Origin: Pseudoxanthomonas winnipegensis
GTDB taxonomy: Bacteria; Pseudomonadota; Gammaproteobacteria; Xanthomonadales; Xanthomonadaceae
Direction: 5' to 3'
Assembly (NCBI RefSeq): GCF_004283755.1
Contig: NZ_SHMH01000006.1
Coordinates: 186,001-250,000 of the forward strand
Length of the DNA stretch: 64,000 nucleotides
Below the pieces are notes generated by a model. It saw nothing but the letters and a program-made list of their open reading frames with translations, was not told the origin of the DNA and made no database searches. Below are positions 17,285 to 26,169 of this stretch, piece after piece (the stretch's first letter is position 1; each line of letters starts with the position of its first letter). The position numbers were made by a program, and so were the translations under genes.

Positions 17285-18598
17285 GTGCCCCAGTCGCTTC
17301 GCTCAACGCCTGCCCGCCGCGCCACGCTGGCGGCGCTGCTGGTCCTGGCCGCGGGCGCCTGCGCACCGGCCTGGGCGCAGAGTCAGAAGGAAGCCCAGAA
17401 GAAGCTCGAGACCGTCCGCAAGGAGCTCAAGTCCATCGCCGCCGAGCGCCGCGACCTGGAGGGCAAGCGCGGCGAGGCCTCGCGCAAGCTGCGCGCCGCC
17501 GATGAGCAGGTCGGCCAGTCCAGCCGCCAGCTCACCCAGACCCAGACCGCGCTGCGCAAGGAAGAAGCCGCCCTGGCGCAGCTGCAGGACAAGCGCGCGC
17601 AGATGCAGCAGCGCCTGTCCGGCCAGCGCGCCGAGCTGGAACAGCTGCTGCGCGCGGCCTACATGGCCGGCAGCAACGCACCGCTGAAGGTGCTGCTGTC
17701 GCAGGACAGCGTGGCCGACGCCAACCGCGCCATGGTCTACCACCGCTACGTGCAGGGCGACGTGGCCGGCAAGATCGCCGCGCTCACCGGCCAGCTGCAG
17801 GAGCTGCAGACGCTGGAGCGCGAGATCCAGGCGCGCCGCGCCGCGCTGCAGGACGCCCACAAGCGCCAGCAGACCCAAGTGGTTCAGCTGCAGCGCGACC
17901 GCAGCGCCCAGGCCCAGCTGGTCGCCCAGCTGGACGAACGCTACGAGGACCGCAGCGACCGGGCCCAGGAACTGGGTCGCGACGCCAAGGCCCTGGAGAC
18001 CCTGCTGGCCAACCTGCGCGCGGCCGCCGCGCGGGCCGAGGCCGAACGCCGCGCCGCCGCCGAGCGTGCGCGGCGCGAGCAGGCCGCGCGCGAGGCCGCC
18101 GCCCGCGAGCAGGCGGCCAAGGACCGCGCCGAAGCCAAGGCGGAAGGCCGTCCGCCGCCGCCGCCGCGCAAGGTCGCCCCGCCCCCGCCGGTGGTGGCGA
18201 GCGCGCCGGCGCTCAAGGTCGGCGGCCTGAGCTGGCCGACCTCGGGCAACCTGCTGGCGCGCTTCGGCGGGCAGCTGCCCGATGGCCGCACCAGCCAGGG
18301 CGTGCTGATCGGCGCGCCGGTGGGCTCGACCGTCTCGGCGGTGGCCGATGGCACGGTGGTGTTCTCCGAGTGGATGACCGGCTACGGCATGATCCTGATC
18401 ATCGACCACGGCAACGGCTACATGAGCCTGTATGCGCACAACGAGGCGCTGCTGCGCGACGCCGGCGCGGTGGTGAAGAAGGGCGATCCCATCGCCAAGG
18501 TCGGCAGCTCCGGCGGCTGGGGCACGCCGGCGCTGTACTTCGAACTGCGCAAGGGCGGCTCGCCGGTGGATCCGGGGGCGTGGCTGCAGCGGCGTTGA
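17285..18598 (+). CDS. envC: EnvC-like murein hydrolase activator (degenerate LytM domain)
   Basis: This 437-residue protein starts at GTG with a signal peptide (cleavage about residue 32, PAWA). Residues 35-245 form a long coiled coil rich in Gln, Glu, Lys and Arg, then an Ala/Arg/Pro linker, and the last 120 residues are a LytM (M23) domain. The metal ligands of active M23 enzymes are missing: the first His is in a SQGVLIG context without the His, and the final HxH is YFE rather than HFE. This identifies an activator of AmiA/B-type amidases at the division septum rather than an enzyme. Together with the S41 protease that follows it forms the envC-ctpA pair usual in this group. Confidence 0.9.
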   Translation: MPQSLRSTPARRATLAALLVLAAGACAPAWAQSQKEAQKKLETVRKELKSIAAERRDLEGKRGEASRKLRAADEQVGQSSRQLTQTQTALRKEEAALAQLQDKRAQMQQRLSGQRAELEQLLRAAYMAGSNAPLKVLLSQDSVADANRAMVYHRYVQGDVAGKIAALTGQLQELQTLEREIQARRAALQDAHKRQQTQVVQLQRDRSAQAQLVAQLDERYEDRSDRAQELGRDAKALETLLANLRAAAARAEAERRAAAERARREQAAREAAAREQAAKDRAEAKAEGRPPPPPRKVAPPPPVVASAPALKVGGLSWPTSGNLLARFGGQLPDGRTSQGVLIGAPVGSTVSAVADGTVVFSEWMTGYGMILIIDHGNGYMSLYAHNEALLRDAGAVVKKGDPIAKVGSSGGWGTPALYFELRKGGSPVDPGAWLQRR

Positions 18599-18770
18599 TG
18601 GGAGAGCAGCGAGTGAAGCGGAGCGCGCGGTGAGCCGGTGCCGCCGCAAGCACGCGCTGCTCCTGCGCTTGCGCGCGCCTGACGCCGCCTCGCCCGCTGC
18701 GCTTTCCTTTCTCCCGCTTCCCGCATAATCCGGGGCGTTAGGTCCCTCACGATCCACCCGGAGTCGCCGC

Positions 18771-20309
18771 ATGCGTGTGTCCCTGTTGCTGTCGTCCCTG
18801 CTGCTGGCGATCGCGCCGGCCCTGGCCCAACAGGCCGCGCCCGCCGCCCAGGACACGCCGCAATCCGCGCCCGCGCCGGCCGCTGCGCCAGCCAAGCCGG
18901 CGGCCCAGGACAGCGACGAGGACGCCCCGGCCGTCCCCTCCAGCGACGATCCGGACGGCACCGAGGCCAAGACCTCCGAGGTGCCGCTGGACGAGATCCG
19001 CCGCTTCGTCTCGGTGTTCAACGCGGTCAAGCAGGCCTATGTCGAGCCGGTGGACGATGAGAAGCTGATGCACTCGGCCATCCGCGGCCTGCTGCTGGAC
19101 CTGGACCCGCACAGCGCCTACCTGAACAAGGAAGACGCCAAGGACTTCGACGAGCAGGCCAACGGCGCCTACGACGGCGTCGGCGTGGAGCTGCTGGCCC
19201 AGCCCGACGGCACGCTCAAAGTGATCTCGCCGATCGACGGCACGCCGGCCGCGCGCGCCGGCCTGCAGTCCGGCGACACCATCGTGGCCATCGACGGCAA
19301 GCCGCTGGGCGGCATGAACGATCCGATGGAGCCGCTGCGCGGCAAGGTCGGCACCCAGGTCACCCTGACCATCGTGCGCGACAAGGTCGCCAAGCCGTTC
19401 GACAAGACCCTGACCCGCGAGACCATCCGCGTGGCCAGCGTGCGCTCGCGCCTGCTCGAGCCGGGCTATGGCTACATCCGCATCAGCGCCTTCCAGGCCG
19501 ACACCGGCGCGGACTTCCAGAAGGCGGTCGACGGGCTCAAGGCCAAGGGCCCGCTCAAGGGCGTGGTGCTGGACCTGCGCAGCAATCCCGGCGGCCTGCT
19601 GACCAGCGCGGTGCAGGTGGCCGACGACCTGCTGGACAAGGGCACCATCGTCACCACGCGCGGGCGCATCGCCATCAGCGACGCCAAGTTCGACGCCACC
19701 CCGGGCGATCGCCTCAAGGGCGTGCCGGTGGTGGTGCTGGTCGATGCCGGTTCGGCCAGCGCGGCCGAGGTGCTGGCCGGCGCGCTGCGCGACAACGACC
19801 GCGTGCGCATCATCGGCAGCCGCACCTTCGGCAAGGGCTCGGTGCAGACCGTGCTGCCGCTGGACAACGGCGATTCGGTCAAGCTGACCACCGCGCGCTA
19901 TTACACGCCCAGCGGCAAGTCGATCCAGGCCACCGGCATCGTGCCCGATGTGGTGCTCAAGCCGGACGAAGCGACCGACCGCGACATCCCGCCCTCGCTG
20001 GCCGACTACAGCGAGGCCAAGCTGCCCGGTCACCTGCGCGGCGATCAGGAAGGCGCCGAGGGCTATGCGGCCGGCGATGTGCTCAATGGCGACAAGCCGA
20101 TCGAAGAGGCGCTGGCCGAGTTGAAGCACCCGGGCTCGGTCGCAGCCGCGCAGCAGGCCGCCGCGGCCAAGGCGGCCGCCGCCAAGCCCAAGCCCGCGCC
20201 GAAGGCGCCAGCGCCGGTGCCGGAAGCCGCCAAGCCAACCGCCCCTGCGTCCGCCAAGCCTGTCGCCCCCACGCCGGCCAAGCCGGCCGAAGTCCCGGCG
20301 ACGCCGTAG
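18771..20309 (+). CDS. S41 family carboxy-terminal processing protease
   Basis: This 512-residue exported protease has a signal peptide (about residues 1-19) and an acidic/Ala-Pro linker to about residue 70. Next come a PDZ domain (about 135-215) and the S41 catalytic core. The nucleophile is Ser330 in GSASAAEV and the general base Lys355 in FGKGSVQT. A long Ala/Lys/Pro-rich tail after residue 455 is unusual compared with E. coli Prc and may interact with the cell wall. CtpA-type proteases cleave periplasmic proteins from the C-terminus, often peptidoglycan hydrolases, which fits the envC neighbour. A CATAAT box at about 18724 could provide a separate promoter. Confidence 0.92.
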   Translation: MRVSLLLSSLLLAIAPALAQQAAPAAQDTPQSAPAPAAAPAKPAAQDSDEDAPAVPSSDDPDGTEAKTSEVPLDEIRRFVSVFNAVKQAYVEPVDDEKLMHSAIRGLLLDLDPHSAYLNKEDAKDFDEQANGAYDGVGVELLAQPDGTLKVISPIDGTPAARAGLQSGDTIVAIDGKPLGGMNDPMEPLRGKVGTQVTLTIVRDKVAKPFDKTLTRETIRVASVRSRLLEPGYGYIRISAFQADTGADFQKAVDGLKAKGPLKGVVLDLRSNPGGLLTSAVQVADDLLDKGTIVTTRGRIAISDAKFDATPGDRLKGVPVVVLVDAGSASAAEVLAGALRDNDRVRIIGSRTFGKGSVQTVLPLDNGDSVKLTTARYYTPSGKSIQATGIVPDVVLKPDEATDRDIPPSLADYSEAKLPGHLRGDQEGAEGYAAGDVLNGDKPIEEALAELKHPGSVAAAQQAAAAKAAAAKPKPAPKAPAPVPEAAKPTAPASAKPVAPTPAKPAEVPATP

Positions 20310-20313
20310 CCTG

Positions 20314-20381
20314 GTGGGAGCCGGCATGCCGGCGATGAGGCTTTCCCGGTAAGGCCCCATCGCCGGCATGCCGGCTCCCAC
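20314..20381. repeat. GTGGGAGCC inverted-repeat element (copy 3)
   Basis: GTGGGAGCCGGCATGCCGGC and its complement flank a core with TTTCCCGGTAAGGCCCC. The element begins five bases after the S41 protease stop codon, between convergent genes, and may act as a transcript-end structure. Confidence 0.8.
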
Positions 20382-20395
20382 AGGGATTGCCGGGA

Positions 20396-21385
20396 TCAGC
20401 GCTTGCGCGTCAGCGCTTCGGGATTGACCAGATTGCGCGGCGTGCCGTCGGCGAACGCCCGCACGTTGTCCAGCGCCGTGCCCAGGTACAGCGCGTAGCT
20501 GTCCTGTTCGACGTAACCCAGGTGCGGCATCGCCAGCACGCGCGGATGGGTCAGCAGCGGCTCGCGCTGCGGCACCGCGGGCTCGTGTTCGAACACATCC
20601 AGCGCCGCCATGCCCGGGCGGCCGGCCTCGAGCGCGGCCAGCAGCGCGCCCGGGGCGATCAGTTCGGCGCGGCTGGTGTTGACCAGCAGCGCATCGGGCC
20701 GCATGCGCGCCAGCAGCGCCGCGTCGACCTGGTGCCGCGTGGCCGGCACGAGGCGACGATGCAGGCTGAGCACGTCGCTGCGTTCGAACAGCGCCTCCAC
20801 CGAGGCCGCCACCTCGACGCCATCGGCCTGCGCGGCGGCGCGCGCGGCCTCGCCGCCCCACACCAGCACCTGCATGCCGAATGCGCGGCCATAGCCGGCC
20901 ACGAGACGGCCGATCTTGCCGTAGCTCCACACGCCCAGCGTGCGCCCGTGCAGCGCGCGGCCCAGGACCGCATCGCCGGTGTCCTGCCAGCGGCCGGCCT
21001 GCAGCGCCGCGCCATAGGCGGGCAGGCGCCGCATCGCGGCCATGAGCAGCGCCCAGGTCAGCTCGGCCGGCGCGATCGGCGAGCCGACGCCTTCGGCCAC
21101 CGCCACGCCGCGCGCGGTGCAGGCGGCCACATCCACGTGCGCGCCGACCTTGCCGGTCTGGCTGATCAGGCGCAGCTGCGGCAGGCGCTCGAGCAGCGCC
21201 GCGTCGATGCGGGTGCGCTCGCGGATCAGCAGCAGCGCCTGCGCCGGCTGCAGCAGCGCCGCGCGCGCCTCCAGGGCCTCGGGCAGCGCGCCCAGCACCT
21301 GCACGTCCAGCCCCTGCGCATGCGCGGCCAGTGCCGGCAGCGCCGTGGTGGCGCGCTGGTAATCGTCGGCGATGAGGACGCGCAT
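20396..21385 (-). CDS. D-2-hydroxyacid dehydrogenase family protein
   Basis: This 329-residue protein has the NAD-binding Rossmann region LGVWSYGKIGRLVAGYGRAFG (an unusual SYGKIG where GxGxxG is normal), the substrate Arg in NTSRAELI, the catalytic Glu in LDVFEHEP and His in MPHLGYVE. These are the four signatures of D-2-hydroxyacid dehydrogenases such as phosphoglycerate dehydrogenase or glyoxylate reductase; the substrate is not readable. The ATG at 21385 precedes a typical first beta strand (MRVLIADDY). It ends close after the repeat at 20314-20381. Confidence 0.88.
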   Translation of the reverse strand: MRVLIADDYQRATTALPALAAHAQGLDVQVLGALPEALEARAALLQPAQALLLIRERTRIDAALLERLPQLRLISQTGKVGAHVDVAACTARGVAVAEGVGSPIAPAELTWALLMAAMRRLPAYGAALQAGRWQDTGDAVLGRALHGRTLGVWSYGKIGRLVAGYGRAFGMQVLVWGGEAARAAAQADGVEVAASVEALFERSDVLSLHRRLVPATRHQVDAALLARMRPDALLVNTSRAELIAPGALLAALEAGRPGMAALDVFEHEPAVPQREPLLTHPRVLAMPHLGYVEQDSYALYLGTALDNVRAFADGTPRNLVNPEALTRKR

Positions 21386-21390
21386 CGCGC

Positions 21391-21714
21391 TCAGCGCGGC
21401 TTGCCCGGCATCGGGAACGGCGTGACCACCCTCTCGCCGCTGGCGGCATCGCGGATCGCGCTGGCGCCCTTCTTCTCCACTTCCTCCACCCGCACGATGC
21501 TCTGCATCGGCAGGTGCAGCACGCGGGTGTCGCCGAACTCCTCGCGCAGGCGTTCCTCGGTCGGGTCCACCACCAGTCCGTCGTGCACGTCGAACACCAG
21601 CTCGCTCACCTCGGTGAAACCCCACAGCGCGTCGGAGCTGGCCACGCGGCGGGCATAGAGTTCGTAGACCTTGCCGTGGTTGAGGAAGGTCACCTTGTAG
21701 AGCGGCTTGGACAT
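21391..21714 (-). CDS. DUF1820 family protein
   Basis: This 107-residue protein matches the compact DUF1820 family, conserved in gammaproteobacteria, with YKVTFLNHGKVYELYARRV at its start and VVDPTEERLREEF in the middle. It has no signal peptide or membrane segment. Function unknown. It ends five bases before the start of the dehydrogenase gene downstream and the two are probably cotranscribed. Confidence 0.85.
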   Translation of the reverse strand: MSKPLYKVTFLNHGKVYELYARRVASSDALWGFTEVSELVFDVHDGLVVDPTEERLREEFGDTRVLHLPMQSIVRVEEVEKKGASAIRDAASGERVVTPFPMPGKPR

Positions 21715-21800
21715 TGCGGCATGCGAAAGGCGATGGAGGAAGGTCGGCAAGATCTGGGCACGGGCGGCGCTTTGCAACCTCGCGCCGGGCGCCTCGCCCG

Positions 21801-22547
21801 CTAGAAACCGTAGCGCCGGCGCAGGCGGCGGGCGATGGCCGCGCGCACGAACAGCGCGAACACCACCCCGAACAGGAAGCCGGCCAGATGCGCCGACCAG
21901 GCCACCGCGCCGAACGCCGGGCCGATGTAGGCGAACACCACCTGCAGCACCGCCCAGACCCCGATCAGCACCGCCGCCGGCGCGCGCACGAACTGCAGGA
22001 ACAGGCCCAGCGGCACCACCACGCCCAGCTTGGCGCCGGGGAACAGCGCCAGATAGGCGCCGATCACCGCCGACACCGCGCCGCTGGCGCCGATGATCAC
22101 CCGGTCCGGCGCGCCGATCGCCAGCACCGCGGCCAGATTGGACACCGCCCCGCCGAGCAGGAACAGCACCAGGAAGCGCCATGGCCCCATCGCCCGCTCC
22201 GCCGGCAGGCCGAAGATCAGCAGGAACACCAGGTTGCCGAGCAGATGCGCCCAGTCCGCATGCAGGAACAGCGCGGTGAACAGGCGCAGGATCGAGCCGT
22301 CGGTCAGGCCGGTGCGCCACTCCTGCAGGCTGTCCAGGCCGCCGGTCAGTGCGCCCCACTGCAGCAGCAGGCCGCGGTACATGCCCACCGGGCGAGTGAT
22401 GGCCCACAGGAAGGCCAGCCACAGCAGGGCGAACAGCACGGGCGTGGCCCAGCGCACGGAGGGCTTGCGGCGGGAAGGCGTGGCGACGAACACGGGCAAG
22501 GCAGGGCTTCGAAGAGTCGGGAATGGCAGCGTGCCATCGTCGCGCAC
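21801..22547 (-). CDS. Rhomboid family intramembrane serine protease
   Basis: This protein of up to 248 residues has six hydrophobic segments. The rhomboid active site is present: His and Asn in FLHADWAHLLGNLVFL, the catalytic Ser in GASGAVSA, and the catalytic His in SAHLAGFLFG. It is an inner-membrane protease that cuts within transmembrane segments; targets unknown. The start is uncertain: a GTG at 22547 is used, but a GTG at 22493 (VFVATPSRRK) would remove 18 residues without harming the fold. Confidence 0.88.
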   Translation of the reverse strand: MRDDGTLPFPTLRSPALPVFVATPSRRKPSVRWATPVLFALLWLAFLWAITRPVGMYRGLLLQWGALTGGLDSLQEWRTGLTDGSILRLFTALFLHADWAHLLGNLVFLLIFGLPAERAMGPWRFLVLFLLGGAVSNLAAVLAIGAPDRVIIGASGAVSAVIGAYLALFPGAKLGVVVPLGLFLQFVRAPAAVLIGVWAVLQVVFAYIGPAFGAVAWSAHLAGFLFGVVFALFVRAAIARRLRRRYGF

Positions 22548-22557
22548 ACGCGACTAA

Positions 22558-22623
22558 AATCTAACCGGCCAGCTGACGGCGCCGTTAGATTGCGGGGGAT
22601 ATACTTGCATACGGCGTCGTATG
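22558..22623 (+). promoter_or_regulatory. Promoter region with two inverted repeats before the second FadL gene
   Basis: AATCTAAC (22558-22565) is repeated in inverse as GTTAGATT (22584-22591). TATACT at 22600-22605 is a good -10 box. The perfect inverted repeat CATACG-GCGT-CGTATG (22608-22623) overlaps the predicted transcription start. Such spacing is what one expects of a repressor operator, but no regulator can be named. Confidence 0.45.
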
Positions 22624-22722
22624 TCGGGGAGGGAATTTCCGGCGCACGGAAGTCCGGCGGCCGTCTGGCCGCGCCGGCCCTTGTTGCGGCGCAGGCGTTT
22701 TTTCTTTCGTCTTCCGGAGTCC

Positions 22723-24075
22723 ATGCACATGCTGTCCTCGAACCTATTCAGAATTTCGCTTCTGGCCGCCGGCGTCGCCGGTGCCCTGGCCAGCGGCCAC
22801 GCCCACGCCGCCGCCTTCCAGCTGAAGGAAAACAGCGCCAAGGGCCAGGGCCGCGCGTTCGCCGGTTCGGCCAGCGCCCCGGGCGATGTCGCCGTGGTCG
22901 CCAACAACCCGGCCGCCATGCGCCTGCTCGACGGCCGCCAGCTGTCCATCGGCGCCAGCGCGATCAGCTTCAGCGCCGACTTCAAGGGCTCCGGCCGCTA
23001 CGTCGGCGCGACCGGCCCGGGCACCGGCGCGCCGGTGAGCGGCGGCGACGGTGGCGATGCCGGCACCATCGCCGCGCTGCCGGCTGTGTACTTCGCCATG
23101 CCGGTGGGCGACAACATGCACTTCGGCGCCTCGCTGACCGTGCCGTTCGGCTTCAAAACCGAATACGACCGCGACTGGGTCGGCCGCTACCAGGGCATCA
23201 AGACCGAGCTGCAGACCATCGACGCCGGCCTGGCGTTCTCCTACGACGTCAATCCGTGGGTGTCCTTCGGCGCCTCGGTGTTCGCCGAGCGTCTGGACGT
23301 GGACCTGACCAACGCCATCGACTTCGGCACCGCCCTCTACGCCCAGCGCGTGCCGGGCGCCACGCCGGGCAGCCAGGACGGCTTCGCCCGCGTCAAGGGC
23401 GACAGCACCGAGGTCGGCTTCACCCTGGGCGGCCTGTTCAGCGTCGATGAGAACACCCACATCGGCTTCACCTACCGCTCGCGCGTGGACCACAAGATCG
23501 ACGACGGCAAGGCCACCTTCGACGTGCCGCCGTTCGCCAAGGCCGTGCTGGCCGTGGCCGCGCCGGGCCAGTACGTCAACACCGGCGGCAGCGCCAAGAT
23601 CATCATGCCGGCCAGCGCCACGGCCAGCTTCACCCACATCATCAACGACCGCTGGACGGTGATGGCGGACGTGAGCCGCACGGCGTGGAGCAAGTTCGAC
23701 AAGATCACTGTCGACTTCGACTCGGCCCAGGCCGACAACACGCTGGTGTTCAACTACCGTGACACCACGTTCGGCTCGATCGGCGCGGACTACAAGTACA
23801 GCGACACGCTGACCTTCCGCGGCGGCCTGGCCTACGACCAGACCCCGACCCAGGCGCGGTACCGCGACGTGCGCGTGCCGGACAACACCCGCAAGTGGGT
23901 GTCGCTGGGCCTGACCTGGACGCCGTCGCCGAGCAGCGAGTGGAACGTGGGCTATACGCACCTGTTCGTCTCCGACCCGACCGTCAACGAGACCGCGGTC
24001 ACCGGCAGCTCGCTGGTGGGTGCGTTCGACGTGGGCGGCGACGTGCTGGCCGGGTCGTACACCTACAAGTTCTGA
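22723..24075 (+). CDS. fadL: FadL/OmpP1-type outer membrane porin (second copy)
   Basis: This 450-residue protein has GGAG eight bases before the ATG and a signal peptide (cleavage about residue 28, GHAHA-A). The mature N-terminus AFQLKENSAKGQGRAFAGSA and the NNPAAM motif are the FadL hallmark, the NPA loop that lines the hydrophobic substrate channel. The remainder alternates beta strands and loops and ends in YTYKF, the BAM-recognised C-terminus. It is a better FadL than the gene at 11864. It likely transports long-chain fatty acids across the outer membrane. The 5' leader of about 110 bases is G/C-rich and can fold. Confidence 0.92.
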   Translation: MHMLSSNLFRISLLAAGVAGALASGHAHAAAFQLKENSAKGQGRAFAGSASAPGDVAVVANNPAAMRLLDGRQLSIGASAISFSADFKGSGRYVGATGPGTGAPVSGGDGGDAGTIAALPAVYFAMPVGDNMHFGASLTVPFGFKTEYDRDWVGRYQGIKTELQTIDAGLAFSYDVNPWVSFGASVFAERLDVDLTNAIDFGTALYAQRVPGATPGSQDGFARVKGDSTEVGFTLGGLFSVDENTHIGFTYRSRVDHKIDDGKATFDVPPFAKAVLAVAAPGQYVNTGGSAKIIMPASATASFTHIINDRWTVMADVSRTAWSKFDKITVDFDSAQADNTLVFNYRDTTFGSIGADYKYSDTLTFRGGLAYDQTPTQARYRDVRVPDNTRKWVSLGLTWTPSPSSEWNVGYTHLFVSDPTVNETAVTGSSLVGAFDVGGDVLAGSYTYKF

Positions 24076-24097
24076 TCCACGCTGCAAGCCGACGTTC

Positions 24098-24128
24098 GCG
24101 AACCCCGCCTTGTGCGGGTTCGCTTTTT
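24098..24128 (+). terminator. Rho-independent terminator after the second FadL gene
   Basis: GCGAACCC-CGC and GCGGGTTCGC pair across a short loop and are followed by TTTTT. It lies 22 bases past the stop codon. Confidence 0.88.
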
Positions 24129-24158
24129 GTGCGCGGCGCAACCGGCGTCGATGAGGCC

Positions 24159-25325
24159 CTAGGGCGCCTCGTGCAGGTGCACCACGCAGTTGCGGCCGCC
24201 GCGCTTGGCCTCGTACAGCGCCTGGTCGGCCAGGTCCATCAGGTCCTCCACGGCGATGCGTCGCGTCGCGCAGGCCACGCCGACGCTGACGCTCACGCGC
24301 AGGCCCAGGTGCGGCAGCAGACGCAGCGCACCGGTGGACTGCCGGATGCGCTCGCCCAGGCGGATGGCCTCCTCGCAGCTCATGCCGGCGGTGATCACCA
24401 CGAATTCCTCGCCGCCCGTGCGCGCGAACAGGTCGTGCTGGCGGATGCAGGCGCGCACCGTGTCGGAGAACGCCTGCAGCACCTGGTCGCCGACCCGGTG
24501 GCCGTGGCTGTCGTTGATCTGCTTGAAGCGGTCCAGGTCCAGCGCCAGCACCGACAGCCCGTAGGGCGCGGCGGCGCCGCCGGGCGTGCGCCGCTCGTCC
24601 AGGCTGTCGCTCAGGCCGCGGCGATTGAGCGCGCCGGTCAGCGGGTCGACCAGCGCGCCGCGGCGAAGCGCCTCGGCGGCGTGGAAGCTGCTCAGCATCA
24701 GCATGCAAAAGTTGAGCATGAACCACAGCGCCAGATCCGCGCTGACCCACACATCATTGATGTCGTAGTGGCCCTGGCCTTCGAACCAGTCCGACATCCC
24801 GCTGCTGTAGATGCAGATCAGCAGCGCGCAGGTGACCATCATCATGCGCGCGGGCACCTTGTCCAGCGAGCCGCGCAGCCGACGCAGCTGCCAGATCATC
24901 GTCAGCAGGGCCACCACTTCGACCAGGCTCAGGGCCAGGCCCTGCGCATCGGTGGTGCCGGCCGCCAGCCAGGCGATCGCCGGCGGCACCAGGCTCAGCG
25001 GCATCCACGCCAGCTCCCAGCGGTGCAGGCGGCGCTGCTGGATGAACTGCACCAGCGCCCAGGCCAGCCCCGCCATGCCGGCGCAGGCCAGCATCGCGCC
25101 CAGGTTGATCGCCAGCATGGCCACGAGCGGATGGCCGGCCTGGTGCAGCGCGCTGGCCAGGACATCGATGCTGTCCGCGCCCAAGGTGTAGGCCAGGTGC
25201 GCCAGGCCCCAGGTCGCGATGCCGTACAGCGTGCGCGAGACGTGGGCCACGTAGGAAAACAGGGCGAACAGCACCAGCGCCAGCAGGCAGTCGCTGATCA
25301 GGCTGAAGAACACCGAGTTGTCCAT
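24159..25325 (-). CDS. Membrane-anchored diguanylate cyclase (GGDEF)
   Basis: This 388-residue protein has about seven hydrophobic segments in residues 5-215, forming an N-terminal membrane sensor that I cannot assign to a named MASE domain. A C-terminal GGDEF domain follows (about 225-385). The active-site motif is GGEEF, intact for c-di-GMP synthesis, and the RQHD five residues before it is a proper I-site for product feedback inhibition. The ATG at 25325 is followed at once by the first membrane helix. It stands alone and converges on the FadL gene. Confidence 0.9.
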   Translation of the reverse strand: MDNSVFFSLISDCLLALVLFALFSYVAHVSRTLYGIATWGLAHLAYTLGADSIDVLASALHQAGHPLVAMLAINLGAMLACAGMAGLAWALVQFIQQRRLHRWELAWMPLSLVPPAIAWLAAGTTDAQGLALSLVEVVALLTMIWQLRRLRGSLDKVPARMMMVTCALLICIYSSGMSDWFEGQGHYDINDVWVSADLALWFMLNFCMLMLSSFHAAEALRRGALVDPLTGALNRRGLSDSLDERRTPGGAAAPYGLSVLALDLDRFKQINDSHGHRVGDQVLQAFSDTVRACIRQHDLFARTGGEEFVVITAGMSCEEAIRLGERIRQSTGALRLLPHLGLRVSVSVGVACATRRIAVEDLMDLADQALYEAKRGGRNCVVHLHEAP

Positions 25326-25669
25326 GGCGACGACTCCCCTTTCGATCCCGGCGTACCCCCGCGCGCCGGTCCCTCATCATTGGTCTTACCCGCAGTGCAG
25401 CACAAAGCGTGCCAGTGGTTTTCCTCACGCGCATCCGGCCGTGCTGACGTCTGCCTGTCCGTTGTACACGGGCGACGGGTCGGCCGCCCGACTACGACCA
25501 TCGTCGCAGCGACCTGCCAGGACCCGGGCGCGCCGATCGAGGCCGGGTGCAAGTCATTGAGCCGGAAACGCTTTTATGTGCGTTTGCACAATTTCTTGTC
25601 GGTTGCCGCGCGCCGGATCGCGGGGCTACCATTCAGGCGTTTTCCGCAGCCAAGGGTGCGGCAGGCGCG
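25326..25669 (+). promoter_or_regulatory. Intergenic region with possible promoter for the oxidase locus
   Basis: No gene is recognised in these 344 bases between divergent genes. TTGCCG (25603-25608) and TACCAT (25627-25632) are 18 bases apart and could be a sigma-70 promoter 40 bases upstream of the DUF2244 gene. The stretch 25560-25600 is richer in A/T than its surroundings. Confidence 0.35.
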
Positions 25670-26140
25670 ATGATCGAAGTGGCGACACAGGGCCCGGAAG
25701 GGCGGGGAACGCGGCTGACGCTGCGACCCCCGCGGGCGCTGAATGGGCGGCAGTTCGTGACGTTGTTCGTGGCCTGCACCGGGCTGATGTGGGGCGCGGC
25801 GATCCTGGGCTGGCTGGCGGGCAACGCCTTCGCCCCGGTGTTCGCGGTGCTGCACGGCGGCCTGGTCGGGCTGGCGCTGCGGGCGGCGTGGCGGGCCGGC
25901 GAGCGCGATGAGGTCATCGCGATCGCGCCGGAGCTGGTGGAGGTGCGGCGGCGCGCGCAGCGCGATGCCGCGTTCCGGGCGCATCCGTACTGGGTGCGGC
26001 TGGGCGTCGGTGGCGATGCGTGCGTCACCCTGTCCTCCAGTGGCCGGCAGGTGGAAGTGGGAAGGCTGCTCGGCCCGGCCGAGCGGCAGGAACTGGCAAG
26101 GCAGTTACGCGTTTCACTTGCGGCCGCAGTGCGGCCGTGA
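25670..26140 (+). CDS. DUF2244 family membrane protein
   Basis: This 156-residue protein has two adjacent hydrophobic helices (about residues 29-65, QFVTLFVACTGLMWGAAILG and the following stretch) and a soluble C-terminal half with FRAHPYWVRLGV, the DUF2244 signature. The family is found at the head of cytochrome c oxidase loci in alpha- and gammaproteobacteria; its role is not known. It ends 29 bases before ctaC on the same strand and probably belongs to the same transcript. Confidence 0.85.
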   Translation: MIEVATQGPEGRGTRLTLRPPRALNGRQFVTLFVACTGLMWGAAILGWLAGNAFAPVFAVLHGGLVGLALRAAWRAGERDEVIAIAPELVEVRRRAQRDAAFRAHPYWVRLGVGGDACVTLSSSGRQVEVGRLLGPAERQELARQLRVSLAAAVRP

Positions 26141-26169
26141 CCGATGACACTGAAGGCGGGGTCTAGGCA

